Shown: positions 22,595 through 33,437, counted from the first letter of the stretch. The stretch: 64,000 bases of DNA from Neomegalonema sp. (GCF_028688855.1 NZ_JAQTXI010000004.1:1-64000), one strand, 5' to 3'. Notes: generated from the letters alone by a model not told the origin. Program-made: numbers and translations.

Positions 22595-23758
22595 ATGGCT
22601 GCGCCCAGCATTTTCGACACAGAGGAATTGAACGCCCTGCGGGACCTCGCCCGCAAGTTCGCGACGGAGCGTCTCGCGCCGGGCTATCAGGCGCGCGAGA
22701 AATCCGGCGGCTTCGGGCCGGATCTCGTCCGCGAGATGGGCTCGCTCGGGCTGATCGCGCCCGAACTGCCCGAGGAGTTCGGCGGACTCGGCGCCGGAAG
22801 CATCTATTCCGGCGTCATCATCGAGGAGATCGCCAGGGGCGACTTCAATTTCGGCTACGTCAACATCCTCGGCTCGCTGAACGGCCAGATCCTCGCGAAT
22901 TTCGCCCATGACTCGATCAAGCGCGCATGGCTGCCGCGTCTGATCGCGGGCGAACTCATGGTCGCCATCGCCCTCACCGAGCCGCGCGGCGGATCGGACG
23001 CCGCCAATCTCGGGCTGAAGATGGAGCGCTCGGGCGCCCATTACATCCTCAACGGCGAAAAGACCTCGATTTCGGCGGCCGATCAGGCGGCGGGTTCGGT
23101 GGTCTTCGCCCGCACCGGGCGTCCGGAGGACAAGGCCAGGGGAATTTCGGCGATCTTCGTGCCGATGGATCTGCCGGGAATCTCGACCACCCGCTTCACG
23201 GACGTCGGTCAGCACGCCATCGGGCGCGGCTCGATCTTCTTCGACAATGTGAAGGTGCCCGCCGAAAACCTCCTCGGCGAGGAGGGCAAGGGCTTCGTGC
23301 AGGTGATGCAGGGCTTCGACTTCTCGCGCTCGCTGATCGGGCTGCAATGCCTCGGGACGGCCCGCCAGAGCCTCGACGAGACCTGGGCCTACGCCGGAGA
23401 GCGCCACGCCTTCGGCAAGCCCCTCGCGGCCTTTCAGGGCGTCTCGCATCAGCTCGCCGATTTCGACACCCGCGTCGAGGGCGCGCGGCTGCTGAGCCTC
23501 AACGCGCTCTGGCTGAAGGACCAGGGCCTGCCGCATGTCGCCGAGGCCGCGATGGCCAAATGGTGGCCTCCGCTGCTGGCCTATGAGGCGATCCACGCCT
23601 GTCTGCTGATCCACGGCCACGCCGGATATTCCAACGAACTGCCCTACGAACAGCGTCTGCGCGACGTTCTGGGCCTCCAGATCGGCGACGGCACCGCGCA
23701 CATCATGAAAAACATCATCGCTCGCGAGCGGGCCGGCCGCGCGGCCGTCTCCACCTGA
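22595..23758 (+). CDS. aliB: Cyclohexanecarboxyl-CoA dehydrogenase (AliB-like acyl-CoA dehydrogenase)
   Basis: 387 aa with a GGGAGG site before the ATG. Acyl-CoA dehydrogenase motifs: IALTEPRGGSDAANLGLKM, TSISAADQAAGSVVFART, and RHAFGKPLAAFQG. At the place where most relatives have a Glu base (YEGT) it reads IGDGTAHIMKNIIA, so Asp365 takes that position. Context between badI and the ring-acid CoA ligase assigns it to dehydrogenation of cyclohexanecarboxyl-CoA to the 1-ene ester. An 8-bp GC hairpin (22500-22532) lies in the gap after badI. Confidence 0.82.
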   Translation: MAAPSIFDTEELNALRDLARKFATERLAPGYQAREKSGGFGPDLVREMGSLGLIAPELPEEFGGLGAGSIYSGVIIEEIARGDFNFGYVNILGSLNGQILANFAHDSIKRAWLPRLIAGELMVAIALTEPRGGSDAANLGLKMERSGAHYILNGEKTSISAADQAAGSVVFARTGRPEDKARGISAIFVPMDLPGISTTRFTDVGQHAIGRGSIFFDNVKVPAENLLGEEGKGFVQVMQGFDFSRSLIGLQCLGTARQSLDETWAYAGERHAFGKPLAAFQGVSHQLADFDTRVEGARLLSLNALWLKDQGLPHVAEAAMAKWWPPLLAYEAIHACLLIHGHAGYSNELPYEQRLRDVLGLQIGDGTAHIMKNIIARERAGRAAVST

Positions 23759-23779
23759 CGAAGCGAGAGGGGAAACGTC

Positions 23780-25435
23780 ATGAATTTCGATCCCGTGTTG
23801 ATCGAGCCGCGTCGGGCGCGCATGAAGGCCGCCGGATTCTGGCGCGACGAGACCTTGCTCGACCATTTCGAGGCCCGCCTGAAGGAGAAGCCCGAGGCCC
23901 TCGCCCTGACCGCCGTGATCGCGGCGACGGGCGAGCGACGGGATTTCACCTGGGCCGAAATCGACCGTCTCGCCTGGAAGGCGACGGCGGGTCTGCGTCG
24001 GCTGGGGCTCGGCAAGGACGACGTGCTGTCCTGCCAGCTGCCCAACGGCTGGGAGTTCGTCGTGCTCTACATCGCCTGTCGGCGTCTGGGCGTGGTGTTC
24101 AATCCGGTCATGCCGATCTTCCGCGAGCATGAATTGCGCTTCATGCTCAGGCATGGCGAGACGAAGGTCTTCGTCATCCCGAAGATCTTCCGCAATTTCG
24201 ATCACGAGGCCATGGCCGAGGCTCTGAAACCCGAGCTTCCGGATCTGGCGCATCTGGTCGTGGCGGGCGGAGCGGGCGCGAACAGCTTCGAGGCGCTGCT
24301 CGTCGAGCCCTCGGCGGAGGAGCTTGCGGAGCTTCGGACGCTCAGCGCCCGCGACCGCGGCGACGCCGACGACGTCTGCCAGCTGATCTACACCTCGGGC
24401 ACCACCGGCGAGCCCAAAGGCGTGATGCATAGCGCCAACACCATGTATTCCAACCTTTATCCCTATGCGGAGCGGCTGGGGCTCGGGGCGCGGGACGTGA
24501 TCCTGATGGCTTCGCCCATGGCCCATCAGACGGGCTTCATGTACGGCTTCCTCATGCCGGTGATGCTCGGGGCGCGCATGGTGCTGCTCGACGTCTGGGA
24601 CAAGGCGCTCGCCGCGCGGCTGATCGCTCGGGAGCGCGTGAGCTTCACCATGGCCTCGACGCCCTTCCTCATGGATCTGACGCAGGAGGCGGAGGAGTCC
24701 GGCGCCGACGTCTCTTCGCTGCGGATCTTCCTTTGCGCCGGAGCGGCCATTCCCGGCGCTCTGGTGGAGCGCGGCGACAGGATCCTCGGCGCGCGGGTGA
24801 TCTCGGCCTGGGGCATGACCGAGAACGGCGCCGTGACCGTCTGCCGCCCCGAGGATCCTCCCCGGCGCTCCGCCGACAGCGACGGCTTTCCCCTGCCCGG
24901 CATGGAGATCCAGATCCGCGACGTGGACGGCGCGCCTCTGCCGCCCCGCCGCGAAGGGAGCCTCTTCGTGCGCGGCTGCTCGAATTTCGCGGGCTACCTC
25001 AAGCGCCCGCAGTGGAACGCCACCGACGCCGAAGGCTGGTTCGACACGGGCGACCTCGCCTGGGCCGACGAAGAGGGCTACATCCGCATCAGCGGCCGCT
25101 CCAAGGACATCATCATCCGCGGCGCCGAGAACATCCCGGTCGTCGAGGTGGAGGCGCTGCTCTACAAGCATCCGGCGGTGTTGCGGGCGGCCATCGTGGG
25201 CTATCCGGACGAGCGCCTCGGCGAGCGGGCCTGCGCCTTCGTGGCGGTCAAGCCGGGGGCGGCCTTCGACTTCGCCGAGATGACGCGCTTCCTCAAGGCG
25301 GAGCGTCTGGCGCAGCAATATTTCCCCGAGCGTCTGGAGGTCGTGGAGGCTCTGCCGAGCACCGCCTCCGGCAAGATCCAGAAATTCGCGCTGAGGAACC
25401 AGCTTCGAGCCGAGGCCGAAGCCCGCAAGGGCTGA
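23780..25435 (+). CDS. aliA: Cyclohexanecarboxylate-CoA ligase (AliA-like)
   Basis: 551 aa AMP-forming acyl-CoA synthetase. A3 motif IYTSGTTGEPKGVMHSA, A5 SAWGMTENGAV, A7 WFDTGDLAWADEEGYI, A8 ISGRSKDIIIRGAENI and the C-terminal lysine region PSTASGKIQKFALR are all intact. The reaction is acid + ATP + CoA to acyl-CoA + AMP + PPi, the entry to the pathway. It follows aliB by 21 bp. Specificity is inferred from its neighbours BadH, BadI and AliB. Confidence 0.85.
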   Translation: MNFDPVLIEPRRARMKAAGFWRDETLLDHFEARLKEKPEALALTAVIAATGERRDFTWAEIDRLAWKATAGLRRLGLGKDDVLSCQLPNGWEFVVLYIACRRLGVVFNPVMPIFREHELRFMLRHGETKVFVIPKIFRNFDHEAMAEALKPELPDLAHLVVAGGAGANSFEALLVEPSAEELAELRTLSARDRGDADDVCQLIYTSGTTGEPKGVMHSANTMYSNLYPYAERLGLGARDVILMASPMAHQTGFMYGFLMPVMLGARMVLLDVWDKALAARLIARERVSFTMASTPFLMDLTQEAEESGADVSSLRIFLCAGAAIPGALVERGDRILGARVISAWGMTENGAVTVCRPEDPPRRSADSDGFPLPGMEIQIRDVDGAPLPPRREGSLFVRGCSNFAGYLKRPQWNATDAEGWFDTGDLAWADEEGYIRISGRSKDIIIRGAENIPVVEVEALLYKHPAVLRAAIVGYPDERLGERACAFVAVKPGAAFDFAEMTRFLKAERLAQQYFPERLEVVEALPSTASGKIQKFALRNQLRAEAEARKG

Positions 25436-25514
25436 AGTCCGCGAGAGCCGCCCCGCCCGGCGCTCGCCAGAGATCCGGGCGGACTCCCATCTCGTCAGGC
25501 TCCAGAGGCCGACC

Positions 25515-27590
25515 ATGTCCCAGACCTCCCCTGTCACGCTCCTTGTCGAGGGCGGGACGGCGCTGATCCTCATCGACAAGCCTCCGGTGAACCTGGCTTC
25601 GCGAGCCGTCCGCGAAGGACTCATGGCGGCGCTCGACGGCGCCGAGGCCGCAGCGGCTTCAGGCCAGGCGAGCCGGGTGGTTCTGGCGGGCGCGGGCAAG
25701 GCCTTCATGGCCGGCGCCGACGCGAAGGAATTCGCCGGAGCGCCTCAGCCGCCCCATCTGCCCGACATCGTCGCGCGGATAGCAGTCTTTCCCATTCCCG
25801 TGGTCGCGGCGATCCGCGGCCCGGCTCTGGGCGGCGGCCTCGAACTGGCTCTGGCGGCGCGGGCGCGGGTCGCGGCGCCGGGGGCGGTCCTCGGTCTGCC
25901 CGAGGTGACGCTCGGCGTGGTCCCCGGCGCGGGCGGAACCCAGCTTCTGCCGCGCCTGATCGGCTTCGCGCCCGCTGTGTTGCTGATCTCCGAAGGCCGG
26001 AGCCTCGGCCCGGAGGAGGCGCTGAAGCTCGGGTTGATCGACGCGGTCGCGGAGGATCCGCTCGCGGCGGCGCGGGAGATCCCCATTCCCGAGCGGGCTC
26101 CGCTCGCCCTCGTCGCCGATGCGGAGGCGCTCGCCGCCGCCCGGACTCAGGCCGCCCGCCGGACTCCCGGCCAGATCGCGCCGCTCAGGGCCATCGAGCT
26201 GATCGAGGCCGCCGCGCGTCTGCCGCTCGCCGAGGGGCTGGCTCTGGAGCGCGCAACCTTCCTGAGCCTCAAGACCTCCGATCAGGCGGGCGCCTTGCGT
26301 CATGTCTTTTTCGCCGAGCGCGCGGCCATGTCGCGCGGCAAGGGCGAGGCCGCCCGCGAGATCCGTTCCGCCGTGGTGGTCGGCGGCGGGAACATGGGCT
26401 CCTCCATCGCCTATGCGCTGGCGGGGCTCGGGATCGACGTCGCGCTGGTAGAGACCGACGCGGCGGGCGCGGCCCGGGCGCGCGAGAACGTCGCCCGGCT
26501 TTACGCCGAGGCCGTGAAGCGGGGCAAATCCTCCGAGGCGGAAGCCGCCGCCGAAATGGCCGCGCGCTTCTCCTTTCATGAAGGCTATGGCGCGCTTCCT
26601 GCGGCGGATCTCGCGATAGAAGCCGCCTTCGAGGATCTGGAGGTCAAGCGCGCGATCTTCGCCGCGCTGGACGCCGCCTTGCCCGAGACGACGATCCTCG
26701 CCACCAACACCTCTTATCTCGATGTGAACGCCATCGCCGAAGGGCTGCGCAATCCGGGGCGTTTCCTCGGGCTGCATTTCTTCAGTCCGGCCCATCTCAT
26801 GAAGCTGCTGGAGGTGGTCAAGGGCCGCGAGACCTCGCCGGAGACTCTGGCCTCGGCTCTGGCTCTGGCGCGGCGGCTGAAGAAGATCCCGGTGCTGGCG
26901 GGCGTCTGCGACGGCTTCATCGGCAACCGCATCCTGACGCGCTATCGCCAGACGACGGACATCCTCCTGCTCGAGGGCGCGACCCCCTGGGCCGTCGACG
27001 CCGCCATGCGAGATTTCGGCATGGCCATGGGGCCTTACGAGGTTCAGGACCTCTCCGGCCTCGACATCGCCTACGCCAACCGCAAGCGGCTCGGCTGGAG
27101 GACGAAGCCGGGCTTCCGCTACATCCCCATCGCCGACCGCATCGTCGAGGAGACGGGGCGGCTCGGGCGCAAGACCGGGGCGGGCTGGTATGACCATGGA
27201 GGCGGCGCGGCGAAGCCTTCGGGCTTCATCGAGGCCATCCTCTTCGAGGAATCCGCCAGGGCGGGGATCCGGCGCCGCGAGATCGGCGCGGCGGAGATCG
27301 TCGAGCGCGCGACCACGGCCATGATCGAAGAGAGCCTGCGCATCCTCGAAGAGGGGATCGCCGAAAGGCCCTCCGACGTCGATCTGGTGATGATCCACGG
27401 CTACGCCTTTCCGCGCTGGCGGGGCGGCCCGATGTGGCTCGCGGATCGGCTCGGGGCGCCTGAAGTCCTGCGGCGCGTCGAAGCCTACGCCGCCGAAGAT
27501 CCGCTGTCGTGGAGCCCGCCCGAGCTTCTGCGCCGTCTGGCGCGGGAGGGCCGCAATCTTGACGATCTGGAGGGAGGGCGCGATGCCTGA
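25515..27590 (+). CDS. Bifunctional enoyl-CoA hydratase / 3-hydroxyacyl-CoA dehydrogenase (PimF-like)
   Basis: 691 aa, FadB/FadJ-like architecture. Residues 1-180: crotonase domain (AGAGKAFMAGADAKEFAG, GPALGGGLELALAARARV, LPEVTLGVVPGAGGTQLL). Residues about 288-470: NAD-binding 3-hydroxyacyl-CoA dehydrogenase (VVVGGGNMGSSIAYALAG, then TNTSYLDVNAIA, LHFFSPAHLMKLLEVV). Residues about 470-690: C-terminal dehydrogenase halves (VCDGFIGNRILTRYR and GYAFPRWRGGPMW). It performs the hydration and oxidation of the opened chain to 3-oxopimeloyl-CoA. The next gene overlaps its end by 8 bp. Confidence 0.88.
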   Translation: MSQTSPVTLLVEGGTALILIDKPPVNLASRAVREGLMAALDGAEAAAASGQASRVVLAGAGKAFMAGADAKEFAGAPQPPHLPDIVARIAVFPIPVVAAIRGPALGGGLELALAARARVAAPGAVLGLPEVTLGVVPGAGGTQLLPRLIGFAPAVLLISEGRSLGPEEALKLGLIDAVAEDPLAAAREIPIPERAPLALVADAEALAAARTQAARRTPGQIAPLRAIELIEAAARLPLAEGLALERATFLSLKTSDQAGALRHVFFAERAAMSRGKGEAAREIRSAVVVGGGNMGSSIAYALAGLGIDVALVETDAAGAARARENVARLYAEAVKRGKSSEAEAAAEMAARFSFHEGYGALPAADLAIEAAFEDLEVKRAIFAALDAALPETTILATNTSYLDVNAIAEGLRNPGRFLGLHFFSPAHLMKLLEVVKGRETSPETLASALALARRLKKIPVLAGVCDGFIGNRILTRYRQTTDILLLEGATPWAVDAAMRDFGMAMGPYEVQDLSGLDIAYANRKRLGWRTKPGFRYIPIADRIVEETGRLGRKTGAGWYDHGGGAAKPSGFIEAILFEESARAGIRRREIGAAEIVERATTAMIEESLRILEEGIAERPSDVDLVMIHGYAFPRWRGGPMWLADRLGAPEVLRRVEAYAAEDPLSWSPPELLRRLAREGRNLDDLEGGRDA

Positions 27591-28785
27591 AGCTTATATC
27601 TGCGACTACATCCGCACGCCCGTCGGCCGTTACGGCGGGGCTCTGGCGGCGGTGCGGACCGATGATCTGGCGGCCCTGCCTCTGGCGGCCTTGCTGACGC
27701 GCAATCCGGGGCTCGACCCCGCCGCCGTCGAGGAGGTCTGGTATGGCTGCGCCAATCAGGCGGGCGAGGACAACCGCAATGTGGCGCGCATGGCGCTGCT
27801 GCTGGCGGGCCTGCCCGAGACCATTCCCGGCGTCACGGTGAACCGGCTCTGCGGCTCGGGGCTGGAGGCGGTCGCCGCCGCCGCCCGCGCCATCCGCGCC
27901 GGAGAGATGGAGATCGCCATAGCCGGGGGCGTCGAGAGCATGACCCGCGCGCCCTTCGTCATTCCGAAGGGGGCTTCGGGCTGGTCCCGCGCGACGGAGA
28001 TCCACGATACGACCATCGGCTGGCGCTTCGTCAATCCCCGCCTGAAGGCGCAATACGGCGTCGATTCCATGCCGGAGACCGCCGAGAACCTCGCCGATGA
28101 TCACAAGATCTCCCGCGCGGATCAGGACGCCTTCGCCCTGCGCTCTCAGGCGAAGGCGGCGGCGGCTCAGGCCAACGGGCGCTTCGCGGCGGAGATCATC
28201 CCCGTGACGGTTCCGCTCGGGCGGGGCAAGACGGCGGAGATCCTTCAGGACGAACATGCCCGCGAGACCACGCTTGAAGACCTCGCGAGGCTCAAGCCCA
28301 TCACGCGGCCGGACGGAACCGTCACGGCGGGCAACGCCTCGGGCGTCAACGACGGGGCGGCGGCTCTGATCATCGCCACGGCGGAGGCCGCGAAACGCCA
28401 CGGTCTGACGCCCATCGCCCGCGTGCTGGGCGGCGCCTCGGCGGGCGTGGCGCCGCGCGTCATGGGCTATGGCCCGGTTCCGGCGCTCCGCAAGCTCTCG
28501 GCGCAGACCGGCGTCGCGCTGGAATCCCTCGACGTGATCGAGCTGAACGAAGCCTTCGCGAGCCAGGCGCTGGCGGTGTTGCGGGGGCTCGGAATCGCCG
28601 ACGACGATCCGCGCGTGAACCCCAACGGCGGCGCCATAGCTCTGGGCCACCCGCTCGGCATGAGCGGCGCCCGCATCGCGGGAACGGCGGCTCTGGAGCT
28701 GGCGCGCGGAGGAGGACGCCACGCCGTCGCGACGATGTGCGTCGGCGTCGGGCAAGGCGCCGCGCTGATGCTCGCGCGCGTCTGA
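27583..28785 (+). CDS. Acetyl-CoA acyltransferase (3-oxoadipyl/3-oxopimeloyl-CoA thiolase type)
   Basis: 400 aa from ATG 27583. Nucleophile Cys90 ([12 protein letters not shown]), His356 ([12 protein letters not shown]) and Cys386 ([11 protein letters not shown]) are all present. The N-terminal [18 protein letters not shown] is typical of PcaF-like thiolases acting on dicarboxylic acyl-CoA. In this cluster it would split 3-oxopimeloyl-CoA to glutaryl-CoA and acetyl-CoA (PimB role). The 8-bp overlap with the PimF-like gene implies coupled translation. Confidence 0.88.
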   Translation: MPEAYICDYIRTPVGRYGGALAAVRTDDLAALPLAALLTRNPGLDPAAVEEVWYGCANQAGEDNRNVARMALLLAGLPETIPGVTVNRLCGSGLEAVAAAARAIRAGEMEIAIAGGVESMTRAPFVIPKGASGWSRATEIHDTTIGWRFVNPRLKAQYGVDSMPETAENLADDHKISRADQDAFALRSQAKAAAAQANGRFAAEIIPVTVPLGRGKTAEILQDEHARETTLEDLARLKPITRPDGTVTAGNASGVNDGAAALIIATAEAAKRHGLTPIARVLGGASAGVAPRVMGYGPVPALRKLSAQTGVALESLDVIELNEAFASQALAVLRGLGIADDDPRVNPNGGAIALGHPLGMSGARIAGTAALELARGGGRHAVATMCVGVGQGAALMLARV

Positions 28786-28809
28786 AGAGAATCATCAGGA
28801 GGAAACGCA

Positions 28810-29997
28810 ATGGCCGAGATCCAGCCCTTCAAATGGGACGACCCCTTTCTGCTCGACGAGCAGCTGACCGAAGACGAACGCATGATCCGCGAAAGCGCCT
28901 TCGCCTATGCGCAGGACAAGCTTGCGCCCCGCGTCCGCGAGGCCTTCCGCAAGGAGCACACCGACCCCGAGATCTTCCGCGAGATGGGCGCGCTCGGCCT
29001 GCTCGGCGTGACCATCCCCGAGGAATATGGCGGGATCGGCGCGGGCTATGTCTCCTATGGCCTCGTGGCGCGCGAAGTGGAGCGGGTGGATTCCGGCTAT
29101 CGCTCCATGATGTCGGTGCAGTCCAGCCTCGTGATGCATCCGATCTACGCCTATGGCTCCGAAGAGCATCGGCGCAAATACCTGCCGAAACTGGCTTCGG
29201 GCGAGTTCATCGGCTGCTTCGGGCTCACCGAGCCGGACGCAGGCTCCGATCCCGGCGGCATGAAGACCCGCGCCGTCAAGACCGCCGACGGCTATCGCCT
29301 CAACGGCGCGAAGACCTGGATCTCGAATTCCCCCATCGCGGATGTTTTCGTGGTCTGGGCGAAATCCGAGGCCCATGGCGGGAAGATCCGCGGCTTCGTG
29401 CTGGAGAAGGGAACCAAAGGCCTTTCCGCGCCGAAGATCGAGGGCAAGCTTTCCCTGCGCGCCTCCATCACCGGCGAAATCGTGCTGGAGGACGTCGAGG
29501 TCGGGGAAGAGGCGCTGCTCCCGAATACGGAGGGTCTGTCCGGACCTTTCGGCTGCCTCAACCGCGCGCGCTACGGCATCGCCTGGGGCGCGATGGGCGC
29601 CGCCGAAGCCTGCTGGCATGCGGCCCGTCAATATGGCCTCGACCGCAGGCAATTCGGGCGGCCTCTGGCCCAGACGCAGCTTTATCAGAACAAGCTCTCC
29701 AACATGCTGACCGAGATCACGCTCGGGCTTCAGGCGGCGCTTCGCGTCGGGCGGCTCTTCGAAGAGGGCCGCATGGCGCCGGAGATGATCTCCGTCATCA
29801 AGCGCAACAACTGCGGCAAGGCGCTGGACGTCGCCCGCATGGCGCGCGACATGCACGGCGGAAACGGCATCTCCGACGAATTCCCCGTCATGCGCCACAT
29901 GGTCAATCTGGAGACCGTGAACACCTATGAAGGCGCCTATGACGTGCACAGCCTGATCCTCGGGCGGGCGCAGACCGGCCTTCAGGCCTTTTTCTGA
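28810..29997 (+). CDS. gcdH: Glutaryl-CoA dehydrogenase
   Basis: 395 aa with AGGAGG before the ATG. Characteristic GcdH N-terminus ([20 protein letters not shown]), [40 protein letters not shown], and catalytic Glu374 in [10 protein letters not shown]. It oxidises and decarboxylates glutaryl-CoA to crotonyl-CoA and CO2, feeding ETF. It closes the pathway from pimeloyl-CoA to central metabolism and directly precedes the ETF genes. Confidence 0.92.
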   Translation: MAEIQPFKWDDPFLLDEQLTEDERMIRESAFAYAQDKLAPRVREAFRKEHTDPEIFREMGALGLLGVTIPEEYGGIGAGYVSYGLVAREVERVDSGYRSMMSVQSSLVMHPIYAYGSEEHRRKYLPKLASGEFIGCFGLTEPDAGSDPGGMKTRAVKTADGYRLNGAKTWISNSPIADVFVVWAKSEAHGGKIRGFVLEKGTKGLSAPKIEGKLSLRASITGEIVLEDVEVGEEALLPNTEGLSGPFGCLNRARYGIAWGAMGAAEACWHAARQYGLDRRQFGRPLAQTQLYQNKLSNMLTEITLGLQAALRVGRLFEEGRMAPEMISVIKRNNCGKALDVARMARDMHGGNGISDEFPVMRHMVNLETVNTYEGAYDVHSLILGRAQTGLQAFF

Positions 29998-30012
29998 TCG
30001 GGGGACGATTCC

Positions 30013-30774
30013 ATGAAAATCCTCGTGCCCGTGAAGCGGGTCATTGACTTCAACGTCAAGCCGCGCGTGAAGAGCGACGGCTCCGGCGTGGATCTCGCCA
30101 ATGTCAAGATGTCGATGAATCCCTTCGACGAAATCGCCGTCGAAGAGGCCGTCCGGCTGAAGGAGGCCGGAAAGGCCTCCGAGATCCTCGTGGTCTCCAT
30201 CGGGGTCAAGCAGGCGCAGGAGACCCTGCGCACCGCCCTCGCCATGGGCGCCGACCGCGCGATCCTCGTCACGGCCTCCGAGGACGTCCATCAGGACGTC
30301 GAGCCTCTGGCCGTGGCCAGGATCCTCAAGGCGGTGGCCGAGGCTGAAAAGCCTGATCTCGTCATCGCGGGCAAACAGGCCATCGACAACGACATGAACG
30401 CCGTGGGCCAGATGCTCGCCGCGCTGCTCGGCTGGAGTCAGGCGAGCTTCGCCTCCTCCCTGACGCTCGAAGAGGGTCATGCTTCGGTCGTGCGCGAAGT
30501 GGACGGCGGCCTTCAGACGGTGCGCGTGAAGCTGCCCGCCGTGATCACGGCGGATCTGCGGCTCAACGAACCCCGTTACGCCAGCCTTCCCAACATCATG
30601 AAGGCGAAAAAGAAGCCTCTGGAGGAGAAGACCCCCGCCGATTACGGCGTGGACGCTTCGCCGCGTCTGACCATCCTCAAGACCGCCGAACCCCCAAGCC
30701 GCAAGGCCGGAATCAAGGTCGGATCGGTGGATGAGCTGATCTCCAAACTCAAGACGGAAGCGGGGGTGATCTGA
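30013..30774 (+). CDS. etfB: Electron transfer flavoprotein, beta subunit
   Basis: 253 aa. [40 protein letters not shown] and the recognition-loop region [20 protein letters not shown] are classical EtfB. With EtfA it accepts electrons from the island's acyl-CoA dehydrogenases. It lies 15 bp after gcdH and its stop overlaps the etfA start (TGATG). Confidence 0.95.
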   Translation: MKILVPVKRVIDFNVKPRVKSDGSGVDLANVKMSMNPFDEIAVEEAVRLKEAGKASEILVVSIGVKQAQETLRTALAMGADRAILVTASEDVHQDVEPLAVARILKAVAEAEKPDLVIAGKQAIDNDMNAVGQMLAALLGWSQASFASSLTLEEGHASVVREVDGGLQTVRVKLPAVITADLRLNEPRYASLPNIMKAKKKPLEEKTPADYGVDASPRLTILKTAEPPSRKAGIKVGSVDELISKLKTEAGVI

Positions 30775-31703
30775 TGGGCGTTCTTCTTCTCGCGGAGCTT
30801 TCCGGCTCCGGACTCGCGCGCGACGCCACGGCCAAGGCTCTGGCGGCGGCCAGGGCCCTCGGGCCCGCGACGGTGCTTGTCGCCGGACAGGGCGTCGCCG
30901 GAGCGGCGGCCGAAGCGGCGAAGCTCGAAGGCGTGGCCAGGGTGCTGCTCGCCGATGATCCGCTTTACGCCCATGGCCTGCCCGAGCCTCTGGCGGCCTT
31001 GCTGATCGCTCTGGCGCCGGGCTACGGCCATATCCTCGCACCGGCCACGGCGACGACGAAAAGCGCCTTGCCGCGCGCGGCGGCTCTGCTTGACGTGATG
31101 ATCATCCCCGACGTGGTGTCGGTGGAGAGCGCCGAGGTCTTCGTGCGGCCCGTCTATGCGGGCGCGGCCTTGCAGACCCTGCGCTCCGGGGATCCGGTCA
31201 AGATCCTGACCATCCGCACGGCGGCCTTCCAGCCCGTCGGCGAGAGCGGGGCCTCGGCTCCGGTCGAGGCCGTCGCGGCGGCGGCGGATCCGGCGCTTTC
31301 GACCTGGGTCAAGGAGGAGGTCGCGGCCTCCGACCGGCCCGAGCTGGCGGCGGCGCGGGTGGTGGTCTCCGGCGGACGCGGCGTCGGCTCTCAGGAGAGC
31401 TTCAGGCTCATCGAGGCTCTGGCGGACAAGCTCGGGGCGGCGGTGGGCGCCTCGCGCGCGGCGGTGGATTCCGGCTACGCCCCCAACGACCTTCAGGTCG
31501 GCCAGACGGGCAAGGTCGTGGCGCCCGAGCTTTACATCGCGGTCGGCATTTCGGGCGCGATCCAGCATCTGGCGGGCATGAAGGACAGCAAGGTCATCGT
31601 CGCGATCAACAAGGACGAAGAGGCCCCGATCTTTCAGGTGGCCGATTACGGCCTCGTCGGCGATCTCTTCGCCCTCGCGCCGGAGCTGACGAAGAAGCTC
31701 TGA
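30774..31703 (+). CDS. etfA: Electron transfer flavoprotein, alpha subunit
   Basis: 309 aa. The FAD-binding C-terminal domain is clear: [80 protein letters not shown]. Partner of EtfB. Whether this pair is the only ETF of the cell or a dedicated copy cannot be told from the window; location in the cluster suggests co-induction. Confidence 0.95.
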   Translation: MGVLLLAELSGSGLARDATAKALAAARALGPATVLVAGQGVAGAAAEAAKLEGVARVLLADDPLYAHGLPEPLAALLIALAPGYGHILAPATATTKSALPRAAALLDVMIIPDVVSVESAEVFVRPVYAGAALQTLRSGDPVKILTIRTAAFQPVGESGASAPVEAVAAAADPALSTWVKEEVAASDRPELAAARVVVSGGRGVGSQESFRLIEALADKLGAAVGASRAAVDSGYAPNDLQVGQTGKVVAPELYIAVGISGAIQHLAGMKDSKVIVAINKDEEAPIFQVADYGLVGDLFALAPELTKKL

Positions 31704-31771
31704 ACGCCGAAGCGCGCGGCTTGCGGGCCGCGCGTCAGCCAGCTCATGCGCGCGAAGGGGGAGGACAGCCG

Positions 31772-33424
31772 ATGGACGCAAAGATCCAGCGCGAACGGAT
31801 GGACTATGACGTGGTGATCGTGGGCGCGGGTCCGGCGGGCCTCTCCGCCGCGATCCGCCTGAAGCAGCTTGATCCGGAGCTTTCCGTGGTCCTGCTGGAG
31901 AAGGGTTCGGAGGTCGGAGCGCATATCCTCTCCGGCGCGGTGCTGGACCTCTGCGGGCTTGAGGCGCTTCTCCCCGATTGGCGCGAGCGCGGCGCTCCGC
32001 TCGGCGTCGAGGTGGAGCAGGATGAATTCCGCCTGCTGACCCGCACGAAAAGCCTGCGGATTCCGAATTGGCCCATGCCGCCGATGATGTCCAACCACGG
32101 CAAGCGGATCGTCTCGATGGGGCTGGTCTGCCGCTGGATGGCGGCGCAGGCCGAGGCCCTCGGCGTGGAGATCTTTCCGGGCATGTCCTGTTCGGAGATC
32201 GTCCGGGGCGAACGCGGCGAAGTCCGGGGCGTGGTGGCGGGCGAATTCGGCAAGCGGGCCGACGGGACGCCGGGTCCGCATTACGAGCCGGGCATGGAGA
32301 TCCTCGGCAAATACGTCTTCCTCGCCGAGGGCGCGCGCGGCTCGCTCTCCAAGGAGCTGATCGCGAGCTTCGACCTCTCCCGAGGCCATGAGCCGCAGAA
32401 ATTCGGCCTCGGCATGAAGGAGGTCTGGCGGCTGGACCCGGCGAAGCATCGGCAGGGCGCGGCGACCCACAGCATGGGCTGGCCGCTCGGGCGCAAGGCC
32501 GGAGGCGGCGGCTTTCTCTATCACGCCGAGGGCGGAGAGCTGTTCCTCGGCTTCGTGGTGCATCTGAATTACAAGAATCCCTATCTGCATCCCTATCTGG
32601 AGTTTCAGGACTTCAAGCGTCATCCCTTCGTCGCGGAGCTGCTGGAGGGCGGCGAGCGTCTGGTCTATGGCGCGCGGGCGATCTCGGAAGGCGGCTGGCA
32701 GTCGATTCCGAAGCTGACGGCGCCGGGCGCGGTCTTGCTGGGCTGTTCGGCGGGGCTGGTGAACGTGCCGCGCATCAAGGGCAATCACAACGCCATGCTC
32801 TCGGGGATCGCGGCGGCCGAGGCCGCCCATGCGGCGATCCGCGCAGGCCGCTCCGGCGACGAGCTGACCGCCTATGAAGCGGATCTGCGCTCCGGGCCCA
32901 TCGCGCAGGATCTGAAGAAAGGGCGCAACGTCAAGCCGCTCTGGACGCGCTTCGGCCTGACGGGGGCCCTGGGGCTCGGGGGGCTGGACATGTGGGCCGC
33001 CAGCCTGACCGGACGCAACCTTTTCGGCTCCCTGAGCCATGGCGGAACCGACGCCGCCGCCACCGAGCCCGCCGCCGGGCACAAGCCCATCGACTACCCG
33101 AGGCCGGACGGCAAGCTCGCCTTCGACCGCCTGACCAATGTGGCTTTCGCCTTCACCAATCACGAGGAAAGCCAGCCTGCGCATCTGAAGCTGAAGGATC
33201 CGGCCTTGCCCCTCTCGCGGAGTCTGCCGGAATTCGCCGAGCCCGCGCAGCGCTATTGCCCCGCCGGAGTCTATGAGGTGCTCGACGAGCCTTCAGGTCC
33301 GCGCTTCCAGATCAATTTCCAGAACTGCGTGCATTGCAAGACCTGCGACGTGAAGGATCCGCTTCAGAACATCCTCTGGACCACGCCCCAAGGCGGCGAG
33401 GGTCCGAATTACCCGAACATGTGA
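31772..33424 (+). CDS. Electron transfer flavoprotein-ubiquinone oxidoreductase
   Basis: 550 aa from ATG 31772 (GGGAGGA eight bases upstream; the longer frame lacks a site). FAD motif VGAGPAGLSAAIRLKQLD at the N-terminus, LLEKGSEVGAHILSG, the ubiquinone-facing region IPKLTAPGAVLLGCSAGLVN, and a C-terminal 4Fe-4S ligand cluster (NCVHCKTCDVKDP plus the YCPAGVYEV cysteine). It passes ETF electrons to the membrane quinone pool, so the island includes its own route to respiration. Confidence 0.93.
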   Translation: MDAKIQRERMDYDVVIVGAGPAGLSAAIRLKQLDPELSVVLLEKGSEVGAHILSGAVLDLCGLEALLPDWRERGAPLGVEVEQDEFRLLTRTKSLRIPNWPMPPMMSNHGKRIVSMGLVCRWMAAQAEALGVEIFPGMSCSEIVRGERGEVRGVVAGEFGKRADGTPGPHYEPGMEILGKYVFLAEGARGSLSKELIASFDLSRGHEPQKFGLGMKEVWRLDPAKHRQGAATHSMGWPLGRKAGGGGFLYHAEGGELFLGFVVHLNYKNPYLHPYLEFQDFKRHPFVAELLEGGERLVYGARAISEGGWQSIPKLTAPGAVLLGCSAGLVNVPRIKGNHNAMLSGIAAAEAAHAAIRAGRSGDELTAYEADLRSGPIAQDLKKGRNVKPLWTRFGLTGALGLGGLDMWAASLTGRNLFGSLSHGGTDAAATEPAAGHKPIDYPRPDGKLAFDRLTNVAFAFTNHEESQPAHLKLKDPALPLSRSLPEFAEPAQRYCPAGVYEVLDEPSGPRFQINFQNCVHCKTCDVKDPLQNILWTTPQGGEGPNYPNM

Positions 33425-33437
33425 GAGGAGGCGCCTC

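Noticed and set aside
22559..25708. 1049-codon minus-strand frame opposite aliB and aliA
   Set aside because: Lies fully antisense to two well-supported enzymes and has no recognisable domain.
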